A DNA stretch of 47,906 nucleotides from Actinomyces marseillensis. GTDB lineage: Bacteria; Actinomycetota; Actinomycetes; Actinomycetales; Actinomycetaceae. This document shows, piece after piece, positions 40,620 through 47,906 of this stretch; positions within the stretch are counted from its first letter, which is position 1; each line of letters begins with the position of its first letter. The notes under the pieces are model-generated. The model searched no databases, was not told the DNA's origin, and saw nothing but the letters and a program-made list of their open reading frames with translations. The DNA lies in contig NZ_LT707420.1 in assembly GCF_900155605.1 (NCBI RefSeq), positions 1,577,298 through 1,625,203 of the forward strand. Direction: 5' to 3'. The translations under genes were made by a program, and so were the position numbers.

Positions 40620-40624
40620 TTACT

Positions 40625-42430
40625 TCACCTTCCCAAAAGATCACGATGGATCTGCTCAATACGCTCCACCGCAGACTCGACCGGAACTTCAAAAGACTCC
40701 CCGCTCGCGCGCAGGCGAATCTCGACCTTACCTTCAGCAAGGCCTCGTCCAACGACGACCGAAACCGGGATACCCACGAGCTCCGCGTCCGCGAACTTCA
40801 CACCTGCGGAAACCTTACGACGATCATCAAAAAGGACGTCCAAACCATCGCGGTCCAAGGCCGCGGAAATCGATGCCGCAGTATCGAAAATCTCGTCCGT
40901 CTTACCCGTGGCCAGGACGTGTACATCGAAGGGAGCGATATTCGCGGGCCATGCCAGACCACGCTCATCACTATTGGTTTCTGCAAGCGCAGCCAGAACA
41001 CGAGAAACACCGATTCCATAGGAACCCATGGTGACGACCTGGCTCTTACCGTTCTCGTCAAGCACCGTCAGTCCCAAGGACTTCGCATACTTGCGTCCCA
41101 GCTGGAAGATATGGCCGACCTCGATGCCACGTTCCAGGTGCAGAGGACCAGAGCCGTCGGGAGCAAGATCCCCCTCACGGACTTCAGCAGCCTCAATCGT
41201 GCCATCAGCCGTAAAATCACGACCCATGGTCAACCAATAGACGTGCTTACCGGGAGTATTCGCACCCGCAATCCACGTCGTTCCATCAACAACGCGAGGA
41301 TCAACAAGGAAACGGATCCCGCCAACCGGGTTGCCGTCTTCATCCAGATGACGCGCGGGAGAGTTCGGACCAGCGGCCATAGGACCGATGTAGCCCGGAA
41401 CCAACTCGGGGTACTTTGCCAAGTCTTCCGGGGTCGACATTTCCACCTCAGCGGGAGCAACCGAAGCCTCGAGGCGCTTCATGTCAACGTCACGATCCCC
41501 AGGAACGCCGAGCAGCACAACCTCGCGCTCCCCATCGGGATGGGTCAAGGTCACCACAAAGCTCTTCAACGTATCCGAGGCCTGCCACGGACGATCCTCA
41601 CGCGGATAGAGCTCGTTCGAGCGCTCCACCAGAGCATCGATCGTCGGTGCGTTGGGCGTCTCACGCATTTCAACCGCAGGAATACCGTCGAAAGGAATCG
41701 GCTCCGGCGCGGGGGTCACCACGGCCTCGGCATTAGCGGCGTAGCCACCCGGGGAACGCACGAAAGTATCCTCACCGATCGGGCTGGGGTGGAGGAATTC
41801 CTCGGAACGAGAGCCGCCCATCGCACCAGACATCGCCGAGACGATGACGTAATCCAAGCCCAGACGCTTAAAGATACGCTCGTAGGTATCGCGTTCATTC
41901 TGATAGGAAACATCCAGCCCAGCATCGTCGATATCGAAGGAGTACGCATCCTTCATGACAAACTCACGGCCACGGATCAGACCCGCGCGCGGACGCGCTT
42001 CATCGCGATACTTCGTCTGGATCTGGTAGATGGTCAAAGGAAGATCCTTGTAGGAGGAATACTGATCCTTCACCAGGAGGGTAAACATCTCCTCGTGGGT
42101 CGGGGCCAGCAGGTAGTCCCCGCCCTTACGATCCTGAAGCTTGAACAGCGTGGGTCCATACTCGTCCCAGCGATGTGTTTCCTTGTAGGGATCCGCCGGC
42201 AGAAGCGCAGGAAGATGAACTTCCTGAGCGCCCATCGCATCCATCTCTTCACGAACGATGTCTTCAACCTTACGCAACAGGCGCAGGCCCAAAGGAAGCC
42301 ACGTGTAGATACCAGGAGCTGTACGACGAATGTAGCCAGCACGGACAAGGAGCTTATGCGAAATTACCTCGGCATCAGCCGGGTCTTCACGCAAAGTACG
42401 CAGAAAAAAAGAGGAAAGAGTTCTTAACAC
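40625..42430 (-). CDS. proS: Prolyl-tRNA synthetase, bacterial type
   Basis: 601 residues. It charges tRNA-Pro. The class II core has [20 protein letters not shown] in motif 1 and [19 protein letters not shown] with [10 protein letters not shown] in motif 2. An editing (INS) domain fills about residues 225-405. Motif 3, [14 protein letters not shown], and a C-terminal anticodon-binding domain from about 500 follow. The start is GTG at 42430 with a short GAGGT just before it. It is followed by def. Confidence 0.97.
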   Translation of the reverse strand: MLRTLSSFFLRTLREDPADAEVISHKLLVRAGYIRRTAPGIYTWLPLGLRLLRKVEDIVREEMDAMGAQEVHLPALLPADPYKETHRWDEYGPTLFKLQDRKGGDYLLAPTHEEMFTLLVKDQYSSYKDLPLTIYQIQTKYRDEARPRAGLIRGREFVMKDAYSFDIDDAGLDVSYQNERDTYERIFKRLGLDYVIVSAMSGAMGGSRSEEFLHPSPIGEDTFVRSPGGYAANAEAVVTPAPEPIPFDGIPAVEMRETPNAPTIDALVERSNELYPREDRPWQASDTLKSFVVTLTHPDGEREVVLLGVPGDRDVDMKRLEASVAPAEVEMSTPEDLAKYPELVPGYIGPMAAGPNSPARHLDEDGNPVGGIRFLVDPRVVDGTTWIAGANTPGKHVYWLTMGRDFTADGTIEAAEVREGDLAPDGSGPLHLERGIEVGHIFQLGRKYAKSLGLTVLDENGKSQVVTMGSYGIGVSRVLAALAETNSDERGLAWPANIAPFDVHVLATGKTDEIFDTAASISAALDRDGLDVLFDDRRKVSAGVKFADAELVGIPVSVVVGRGLAEGKVEIRLRASGESFEVPVESAVERIEQIHRDLLGR

Positions 42431-42445
42431 ACCTCAATCCTAAAG

Positions 42446-42482
42446 CACGGCGGGCACAGGCACGAAGCCTGCACCCGCCGTG
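42446..42482 (-). terminator. Strong hairpin before proS
   Basis: CACGGCGGG pairs with CCCGCCGTG, and CAGGC with GCCTG, around an exposed TTCG on the minus strand. It ends the exported-protein gene and separates it from proS. The exit side is CTTTAGG, so the U-run is weak. Confidence 0.75.
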
Positions 42483-42496
42483 GCATATTGTTCAGC

Positions 42497-43006
42497 TCAC
42501 AAAGCCTCTGCTGCTTCCTTCAAATCACGCAGCATCGACATGGTGGAATACGACTCAGCGCACACTCCAGCCCACAGGCGCCACACAGGAACAGACTCAG
42601 ATGCCTGATGACGCTCACGCAGGTGCAGGCGAGTACGATCGTTGGCCTCGGGAAGAAGAGCGAAAGTACAGGTACCGGTGTAGTCCTCAACCTGGTCTTC
42701 CCACTCAACGTTGCTTCCGGGGGCAGGAACGCGAATAACCAAGCAATCGTTTTCCTGGCGGATCAGCACACGACCGTCTTCATCCTCTTCAAAAGCAGCG
42801 TCCAAAACTTCCCAGACGCGCGTCGGAAGAGCATCGATAACGACCGAGCGGTCGACGACGACATCAGCGTTGGGCAGCTCAAGGTCTCCAGGCAGAGAAA
42901 CCGCGGCCTCGGAACGGGTCAATCCGATACGGCGCGGGAAACCCGTCGCGCAGATCGCACCCGCACACCCCAGCACACCCAGAGCCAATACGTGACGAAT
43001 CTTCAT
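42497..43006 (-). CDS. SRPBCC/START-like protein with N-terminal membrane or lipoprotein signal
   Basis: 169 residues from ATG at 43006, preceded by AAGGGG; an ATG five codons earlier is possible. The N terminus MKIRHVLALGVLGCAGAICA is a signal or anchor, with VLGC a possible lipobox. The rest resembles the SRPBCC (START/Bet v1) fold: VVVDRSVVIDALPTRVWEVL is the usual first strand and helix, and the long C-terminal helix MSMLRDLKEAAEAL closes the cavity. Such proteins bind hydrophobic ligands. The ligand is unknown, and no neighbour suggests one. Confidence 0.7.
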   Translation of the reverse strand: MKIRHVLALGVLGCAGAICATGFPRRIGLTRSEAAVSLPGDLELPNADVVVDRSVVIDALPTRVWEVLDAAFEEDEDGRVLIRQENDCLVIRVPAPGSNVEWEDQVEDYTGTCTFALLPEANDRTRLHLRERHQASESVPVWRLWAGVCAESYSTMSMLRDLKEAAEAL

Positions 43007-43087
43007 AACAATCCCCTTCATTAAAGCGGTAGTAGCAATTGTTTTCTTAGTAGTGAAGGATACGTGAAGCGCACTCGCGCAACTCCC

Positions 43088-44245
43088 CTAGCGGATGATG
43101 GGCATGACCTCGACAGAGCCTTCCCCTTCTTCCAAGCCCATTTCTTCAGCCAAAAGATTAGCGTGCTTGATCAAGGTCGGGACGATGTCGTCTTCGGGAA
43201 CGGTCTCAACAACTTCTCCGCGGATAAAAATCTGCCCCTTGCCATTTCCCGAGGCCACACCCAGGTCAGCTTCACGAGCCTCGCCGGGGCCATTCACCAC
43301 GCAGCCCATAACGGCAACGCGGAGGGGAACAGTAAGGTCCTTGAGGCCTTCAGTGACATTCTCAGCAAGCGTCCACACGTCAACTTGGGCACGCCCGCAC
43401 GAAGGACACGAGACGATCTCAAGAGTCTTCTCACGCAGCCCCATAAATTCAAGAAGCTTCGTGCCAACCTTGACTTCTTCTACGGGAGGCGCAGAAAGCG
43501 AGACGCGAATAGTATCGCCGATTCCATCGGCAAGAAGGACACCGAAAGCCGCACAGGACTTGATTGTTCCCTGGAATGCGGGGCCGGCCTCGGTCACTCC
43601 CAAGTGAAGAGGCCAATCGCCTTTCTCTGCAAGAAGACGGTAGGCCTGAACCATCGTGAGCACATCATGATGCTTGACGGAAATCTTGAAATCGTGGAAG
43701 TCATTTTCTTCAAAGAGCGACGCTTCCCAAACGGCAGACTCAACCAGGGCCTCGGGAGTTGCTCGACCATACTTCTTGAGAAGGCGCGGATCCAAAGACC
43801 CAGCATTCACACCAATACGCAGTGACGTTCCATGATCGGAAGCCGCGCGACAAATTTCCTTCACCTGGTCATCGAACTTACGAATGTTTCCCGGGTTCAC
43901 GCGAACTGCACCACAACCGGCCTCGATCGCCGCAAAAACATACTTCGGATTGAAGTGGATGTCAGCGATCACGGGAATACGGGATTGCTTAACGATAATC
44001 GGAAGCGCCTCAGCATCCTTATCGGTCGGGCAGGCAACGCGGACGATATCGCAGCCCGCTGCGGTCAACTCGGCAATCTGCTGCAGTGTCGCACCGATAT
44101 CGTGTGTTTTCGTTGTCGTCATCGACTGAACAGAAACGGGAGCCCCACCACCGACGGGTACATCCCCCACCATGATTCGACGAGTCTTTCGACGCGGAAA
44201 CGGGCTTTCGTGGACGCTCGGCATCCCTAAGTTAATCTCAGTCAC
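43088..44245 (-). CDS. ispG: 4-hydroxy-3-methylbut-2-enyl diphosphate synthase
   Basis: 385 residues. It is the sixth MEP-pathway enzyme, with one 4Fe-4S cluster. The TIM-barrel part has [31 protein letters not shown] and [15 protein letters not shown]. The cluster ligands are in VSCPSCGR and [11 protein letters not shown] chose GTG at 44245 ([10 protein letters not shown]), which matches the usual actinobacterial N terminus; the frame is open 70 codons further back. It follows rseP by 47 bases, as part of the conserved dxr-rseP-ispG order. Confidence 0.96.
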   Translation of the reverse strand: MTEINLGMPSVHESPFPRRKTRRIMVGDVPVGGGAPVSVQSMTTTKTHDIGATLQQIAELTAAGCDIVRVACPTDKDAEALPIIVKQSRIPVIADIHFNPKYVFAAIEAGCGAVRVNPGNIRKFDDQVKEICRAASDHGTSLRIGVNAGSLDPRLLKKYGRATPEALVESAVWEASLFEENDFHDFKISVKHHDVLTMVQAYRLLAEKGDWPLHLGVTEAGPAFQGTIKSCAAFGVLLADGIGDTIRVSLSAPPVEEVKVGTKLLEFMGLREKTLEIVSCPSCGRAQVDVWTLAENVTEGLKDLTVPLRVAVMGCVVNGPGEAREADLGVASGNGKGQIFIRGEVVETVPEDDIVPTLIKHANLLAEEMGLEEGEGSVEVMPIIR

Positions 44246-44292
44246 CTTGTTATTATCTCCCACTCGAAACTGGCTGGCACGCGGGCTCAGCT

Positions 44293-45522
44293 CTATTGCA
44301 AAGAAATCGGCGCAATGATGTCGGCTGCGACCAGCAAGACTGTCATAGCGATCAGGAGTGCGCCCATCGTATATGTCAGTGGCATCAAGCGAGCAGTATC
44401 GGCGGGCGGCGGAACTTGCCTGCCTCTGACGCGAGCAATCCCACGCCGAATCCACTCGTAAAGCGCGGAAACAATATGCCCACCATCAAGCGGGGGGAAA
44501 GGCAGAAGATTAAAAACAAAAAGCGCCATATTGAGAGAAGCCAAAATCGAGAGAAGCAGAGCAAGCGAGCGCATCCATCCCCCGCTGGAAGCAGTGACAT
44601 CCGAAGAAGTCGCATCTGCCGCAATTCGACCAATTCCGACAACCGACATCACGCCTGCAGAATCTCGCGGTGTGCCCTTAACGAGCGATTGCCCAACATC
44701 CCACAAGGCAAGTGGCAAACGAACGACAACTTGTACGGTACCGGTAAAGGTCTGCCAGACTGACGAGGCTACGGTCGCTGGACTTGCCGCATGGTATTCG
44801 ATTCCAGCAATCACACCAATGCTCACAGAATCAGCCGTGCGCAGCGGGTCGATTTGCACGTGATAGCTTTGGCCTTGGCGTAGATAGTCGACGCCAATTT
44901 CACCCTGCGAGCTTGCGATCGCCTGGCGCATCTCATCCCACGACTGAACGCCTGTTCCATTAATCGCGGTAATCGTGTCCCCACGCCGAATTCCAGCCGC
45001 GTATGCGGGAGCTTGGACGCTTGTTCCTTGCGAGGACAGCTCTTGGGGAACATCGCCGAGCGTCAGCGAGGCGCGAGGAATTCCAATCCCGACTAAAGCA
45101 ACCGTCATGAGCACGATGGATAGGAAGAGATTGACCATCGGCCCACCCAGCATGACAACGATCTTCTTGGCTGGATGAAGGAGATAAAATGCGCGAGATT
45201 CGTAGCCCTGAGGAATTTCTTCCATGCTTGCTTCGCGGGCTTCTTGGGCGAGAGTGGGCTTTCCCCTGCTATTCGTTATCTTTATCCCCTCACGCGCCGG
45301 AGCAAACATTCCGACAATACGGACGTAGCCGCCCAGAAGAATAGCTCGAAGGGAATAGGTTGTGTCGCCTTTCTTCCACGCAAGAAGTCTGGGGCCAAAA
45401 CCGACAGCGAACTCAGGAACGTAAACGCCGAATTTCTTGGCAGGAAGCATGTGACCGCATTCGTGCAGGGCAACCGAGATCAGCAAACCCACGATGACAA
45501 TGACTACACCGATAATTCCCAC
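44293..45522 (-). CDS. rseP: Site-2-type intramembrane zinc protease (RseP family)
   Basis: 409 residues. It cleaves membrane-bound substrates such as anti-sigma factors within the bilayer. The zinc motif HECGH is at residues 20-24 in the first membrane segment. A PDZ domain lies at about 160-235 ([20 protein letters not shown]). The second catalytic motif is [15 protein letters not shown] near residue 350. Four membrane segments are expected. The start is GTG at 45522. It sits between dxr and ispG, an order kept in many bacteria. Confidence 0.95.
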   Translation of the reverse strand: MGIIGVVIVIVGLLISVALHECGHMLPAKKFGVYVPEFAVGFGPRLLAWKKGDTTYSLRAILLGGYVRIVGMFAPAREGIKITNSRGKPTLAQEAREASMEEIPQGYESRAFYLLHPAKKIVVMLGGPMVNLFLSIVLMTVALVGIGIPRASLTLGDVPQELSSQGTSVQAPAYAAGIRRGDTITAINGTGVQSWDEMRQAIASSQGEIGVDYLRQGQSYHVQIDPLRTADSVSIGVIAGIEYHAASPATVASSVWQTFTGTVQVVVRLPLALWDVGQSLVKGTPRDSAGVMSVVGIGRIAADATSSDVTASSGGWMRSLALLLSILASLNMALFVFNLLPFPPLDGGHIVSALYEWIRRGIARVRGRQVPPPADTARLMPLTYTMGALLIAMTVLLVAADIIAPISLQ

Positions 45523-45626
45523 GTTCGTCCTTCGTCCTCATCCAATGCGTGCGACTGTATTCCTACTGCCCGACCTATTAAGCCTGTTCCAGCCTAGCCG
45601 CATCTAGTACGTATCCGCAGGCACAA

Positions 45627-46823
45627 TCAGTAAGCACACAAGTGCTCAGCCCGATTTCGCGCCCACTCTTCAACGCCGAGAATATCTTCCACACTTGGCT
45701 GCGCAATACCAGAGTGTTCACCAAGAACCTGCGCCAAAAGGTCGACAATCGACAGATAGGGAAGCCTCTCTTCAAGGAAGGCTTGAACGAAAACTTCGTT
45801 CGCCGCGTTATAGACTGCCGGGTGCGTCGCCGATTCTGAAACAGCTGCGCGAGCAAGAGTCAGGGCCGGGAAAGTCTCAAAATCGACGGGTTCGAAGGTC
45901 CACTCCTGTGCGCGGAGAAAATCAACGGGTCTTTCAATATCAGGAAGCCGCTCAGGCCAGGTGAGTCCTAGAGCAATCGGGAGCTTCATATCGGGCGGAC
46001 AAGCCTGGGCGATTGTCGCGCCATCTTTCCACGTCACCATCGAGTGAACGATGGACTGGGGATGAACAACTGGCACAATGTCATCTGCCGGAATATCAAA
46101 AAGAAGGTGCGCCTCAATCAGTTCGAGGCCCTTGTTGACCAGCGTTGAAGAATTGATGGTAACAACCGGCCCCATGCTCCACGTCGGATGCGCCAAAGCC
46201 TGCTGGGGAGTGACATCCGTGAGTTCATGGCGTTTCTTCCCTCTGAAAGGACCGCCCGAGGCCGTGAGAACGAGCTGGGCGACCTCGCTTTTCCCCGTCA
46301 CGCGGGAAGCAGTCAGTCCCTTTTCATGCACACCGCTTTCCAGACATTGAGCAATCGCCGAATGTTCTGAATCAACGGGAACGATCTGTCCAGGTCGACG
46401 CATTCGCCTGCGTACCAAGGAACCGCCAACAACCAAGGATTCCTTATTTGCCAGGGCTAGGGTTGCACCCGCTTCAAGTGCGGCGAGTGTAGGTCCGAGG
46501 CCAACGCCTCCGGTAATCCCATTCAAAACCACGGCCTTGGGGAAAGATCCAGCGATCTGCGTCGAGGCCTCTACGCCGTGGAGGATTTCCGGGAGAGTTC
46601 CCCCCTTGGAGCGAATGAGTTGAGCGAGTTCATCAACGTCACCGCTGTGGATCCCAACGATTTGTGGGCGGTAGCGCACGCACTGCTCAGCGAGGAGTTC
46701 TAGGGAGTGTCCACCCGCGCTCAGCGCGACAACATCGAAACGCTCTGCATATTGGTCGATAACCTGCAGGGCCTGGGTGCCGATGGATCCCGTCGAGCCT
46801 AGAAGGACAACTTGTTGTGTCAT
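45627..46823 (-). CDS. dxr: 1-deoxy-D-xylulose 5-phosphate reductoisomerase
   Basis: 398 residues. It makes methylerythritol 4-phosphate with NADPH, the committed step of the MEP pathway. The nucleotide loop GSTGSIGTQALQ is at 8-19. Further family marks are LANKESLVVGG, PVDSEHSAIAQCL (metal ligands), LTASGGPFRG and the THPTWSMG-like AHPTWSMG. The C-terminal helical domain has NAANEVFVQAFL. It starts three bases after the DivIVA-repeat gene and lies 104 bases upstream of rseP. Confidence 0.96.
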   Translation of the reverse strand: MTQQVVLLGSTGSIGTQALQVIDQYAERFDVVALSAGGHSLELLAEQCVRYRPQIVGIHSGDVDELAQLIRSKGGTLPEILHGVEASTQIAGSFPKAVVLNGITGGVGLGPTLAALEAGATLALANKESLVVGGSLVRRRMRRPGQIVPVDSEHSAIAQCLESGVHEKGLTASRVTGKSEVAQLVLTASGGPFRGKKRHELTDVTPQQALAHPTWSMGPVVTINSSTLVNKGLELIEAHLLFDIPADDIVPVVHPQSIVHSMVTWKDGATIAQACPPDMKLPIALGLTWPERLPDIERPVDFLRAQEWTFEPVDFETFPALTLARAAVSESATHPAVYNAANEVFVQAFLEERLPYLSIVDLLAQVLGEHSGIAQPSVEDILGVEEWARNRAEHLCAY

Positions 46824-46826
46824 CGT

Positions 46827-47378
46827 TTAATTCACGGAGAGAAGGATCTCGACTGCACGGCCAAGATAGGCATCAACTGGACCCATCGCATATGCTTTCT
46901 TGCCGCGCGCAGACTTGAACAAGGCGTGGCGAACATCGTCAGCCAGAAGTTCCTCACGATCATCAAAGAAGGCAGCGATCCGATCCAAAAGATCATCGAC
47001 CTGCTCGGCATCGTAGCCAATTCCGGACTTTGGGTGAGCAAAGCGATCCTTGTAGGGGCGAAGCAATCGCGGGTACAAGGTGGTCGCACGGTCGGCGACT
47101 TTTTCGTACCAAGCAGCCTCTCCGTTAACTGCAATGTGGTCAGCACGATCACGCTGAACAAAAGCAGCTTCAAGGCGGCTCATCGCTGCATCGACAGCCT
47201 GGGTGTCATAACCGTTGCGCTGCCGAGGGAAGGAAGCCTGCCGGACCTGCTCCGCACTGAATTGCTCAGCAGGAAGGCCTCCCTCGTAGGCATGACGAGC
47301 ATCGACGAAGAAGTCATCTACGGCGTTCTTACCGTAACCACGCCGGAAAATTCCCGTCGTCGGGAAAGCGTCGCTCAT
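46827..47378 (-). CDS. DivIVA-domain repeat protein
   Basis: 183 residues. Four copies of an F...GY...VD module can be read: [14 protein letters not shown] near 11, [17 protein letters not shown] near 50, [19 protein letters not shown] near 113, and a weaker [19 protein letters not shown] near 154. This is the lipid-side half of the DivIVA N-terminal domain, without the long coiled coil of Wag31/DivIVA. Its ATG overlaps the rlmN stop (ATGA), and dxr follows after three bases. Membrane or pole targeting is possible but not known. Confidence 0.85.
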   Translation of the reverse strand: MSDAFPTTGIFRRGYGKNAVDDFFVDARHAYEGGLPAEQFSAEQVRQASFPRQRNGYDTQAVDAAMSRLEAAFVQRDRADHIAVNGEAAWYEKVADRATTLYPRLLRPYKDRFAHPKSGIGYDAEQVDDLLDRIAAFFDDREELLADDVRHALFKSARGKKAYAMGPVDAYLGRAVEILLSVN

Positions 47379-47906
47379 CGCATCTCCTCTTCATGTGCAT
47401 TATTCTCACGCGCACTTTGACGCGCACGCTCGCGGTTATTGACAGCCGTCGCAAGCTGCCCGCAGGCACCGTCGATATCAGAGCCGCGGGTATCTCGAAT
47501 CGTTGTCGAGATTCCATTGTCTCGCAGTGTGTGGACGAATGCATCCTGCGCACGACGAGTGGACGCTGTCCAAATGGATCCCGGAGTTGGGTTGAGAGGA
47601 ATGGGGTTGACATGCGCCCATCCCCTGCCGCGCTTGTTGAGCTCGTCAGCAAGGAGTTGTGCACGCCAAACCTGATCATTCATATCTTTAATCAAGGCGT
47701 ATTCAATAGATACGCGACGTCCAGTCGCAACAAAGTAACGTCGCGCGGCGTCAAGAAGCTCGCCGACCTTCCAGCGGGAATTAATAGGGATGAGCTCATC
47801 TCTGAGGTCATCATCTGGAGTGTGCAGAGACACGGCCAAAGTCACGGGCAGGCCTTCTTGCGCGAGGCGATCAATCGCAGGAACCAGACCGACCGTCGAT
47901 ACGGTG
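47375..47906 (-). CDS. rlmN: 23S rRNA/tRNA adenine-C2 methyltransferase, C-terminal part
   Basis: About 177 codons, with the 5' end beyond the window. The visible part matches Rlm[46 protein letters not shown] and [11 protein letters not shown]. The essential methyl-carrier cysteine is in [13 protein letters not shown]. The radical-SAM CxxxCxxC motif would be upstream and is not seen. It methylates A2503 of 23S rRNA and some tRNAs. Its stop overlaps the next gene by four bases. Confidence 0.93.
   Translation of the reverse strand, partial: TVSTVGLVPAIDRLAQEGLPVTLAVSLHTPDDDLRDELIPINSRWKVGELLDAARRYFVATGRRVSIEYALIKDMNDQVWRAQLLADELNKRGRGWAHVNPIPLNPTPGSIWTASTRRAQDAFVHTLRDNGISTTIRDTRGSDIDGACGQLATAVNNRERARQSARENNAHEEEMR

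Noticed and set aside
40646-42427. Open frame of 593 codons on the plus strand
   Set aside because: It is antisense to proS over its whole length and has no recognisable domain or ribosome site; it results from the codon bias of proS.

Overview
The window is chromosomal DNA of a moderately GC-rich actinobacterium. Evidence for this is the pairing of a DUF3145 protein with an acyl carrier protein, a DUF3052 gene divergent from a homodimeric-type aceE, polyphosphate glucokinase, and a 3.1 kb 23S rRNA. Gene content and style (argR beside tyrS and the rRNA operon, a GH38/GH5/LacI locus, the MEP pathway, a reduced fatty-acid locus) suggest Actinomycetaceae (Actinomyces/Schaalia-like). That family assignment is inference; no search was run.

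Layout. 1-557 holds the N-terminal part of an Arg/Gly/Asp-rich repeat protein. 849-6381 is a complete rRNA operon on the minus strand (promoter, 16S, 23S, 5S, terminator) with no spacer tRNA and with long complementary arms around 23S. 6422-14167 (minus) carries tyrS, an O-antigen-ligase-like membrane protein, argR, a flavodoxin-domain protein and pheST. 14306-16907 (plus) carries panB, map and ppgK, followed by rnpB on the minus strand and yaaA on the plus strand. 18227-19797 (minus) is a coupled nif3/zinc-ribbon-like pair whose second member has lost its zinc cysteines. 19897-23182 (plus) is a tightly overlapped lipB-lipA-acyl ligase operon. 23245-28850 is a mannoside locus: GH38, a GH5-like enzyme and a 42-residue lipoprotein on the minus strand, with a divergent LacI regulator. 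28953-30353 is a type II NADH dehydrogenase, followed by tRNA-Val(UAC), DUF3052 and aceE.

34278-37567 is an accessory-looking plus-strand cluster of closely spaced or overlapping genes. It encodes a helical protein with a glycine-zipper tail, a membrane protein, an unrecognised soluble protein and a small helical EspC/WXG-like protein. It resembles a cargo or chaperone module for type VII secretion without its machinery, and is the best candidate here for an undescribed system. 37644-40619 (minus) carries aspA, an acyl carrier protein whose phosphopantetheine serine is threonine, DUF3145 and def. The rest (minus) carries proS, a START/SRPBCC-like exported protein, and the rlmN-DivIVA-repeat protein-dxr-rseP-ispG series.

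Functional links. LipA and LipB make the lipoyl cofactor needed by the pyruvate dehydrogenase complex, whose E1 is aceE. Dxr and IspG are two steps of the MEP isoprenoid pathway. Def, ProS, TyrS, PheST, Map, RlmN, RnpB and rRNA belong to translation. The mannosidase locus appears to be a sugar-scavenging module whose transporter is not in the window.
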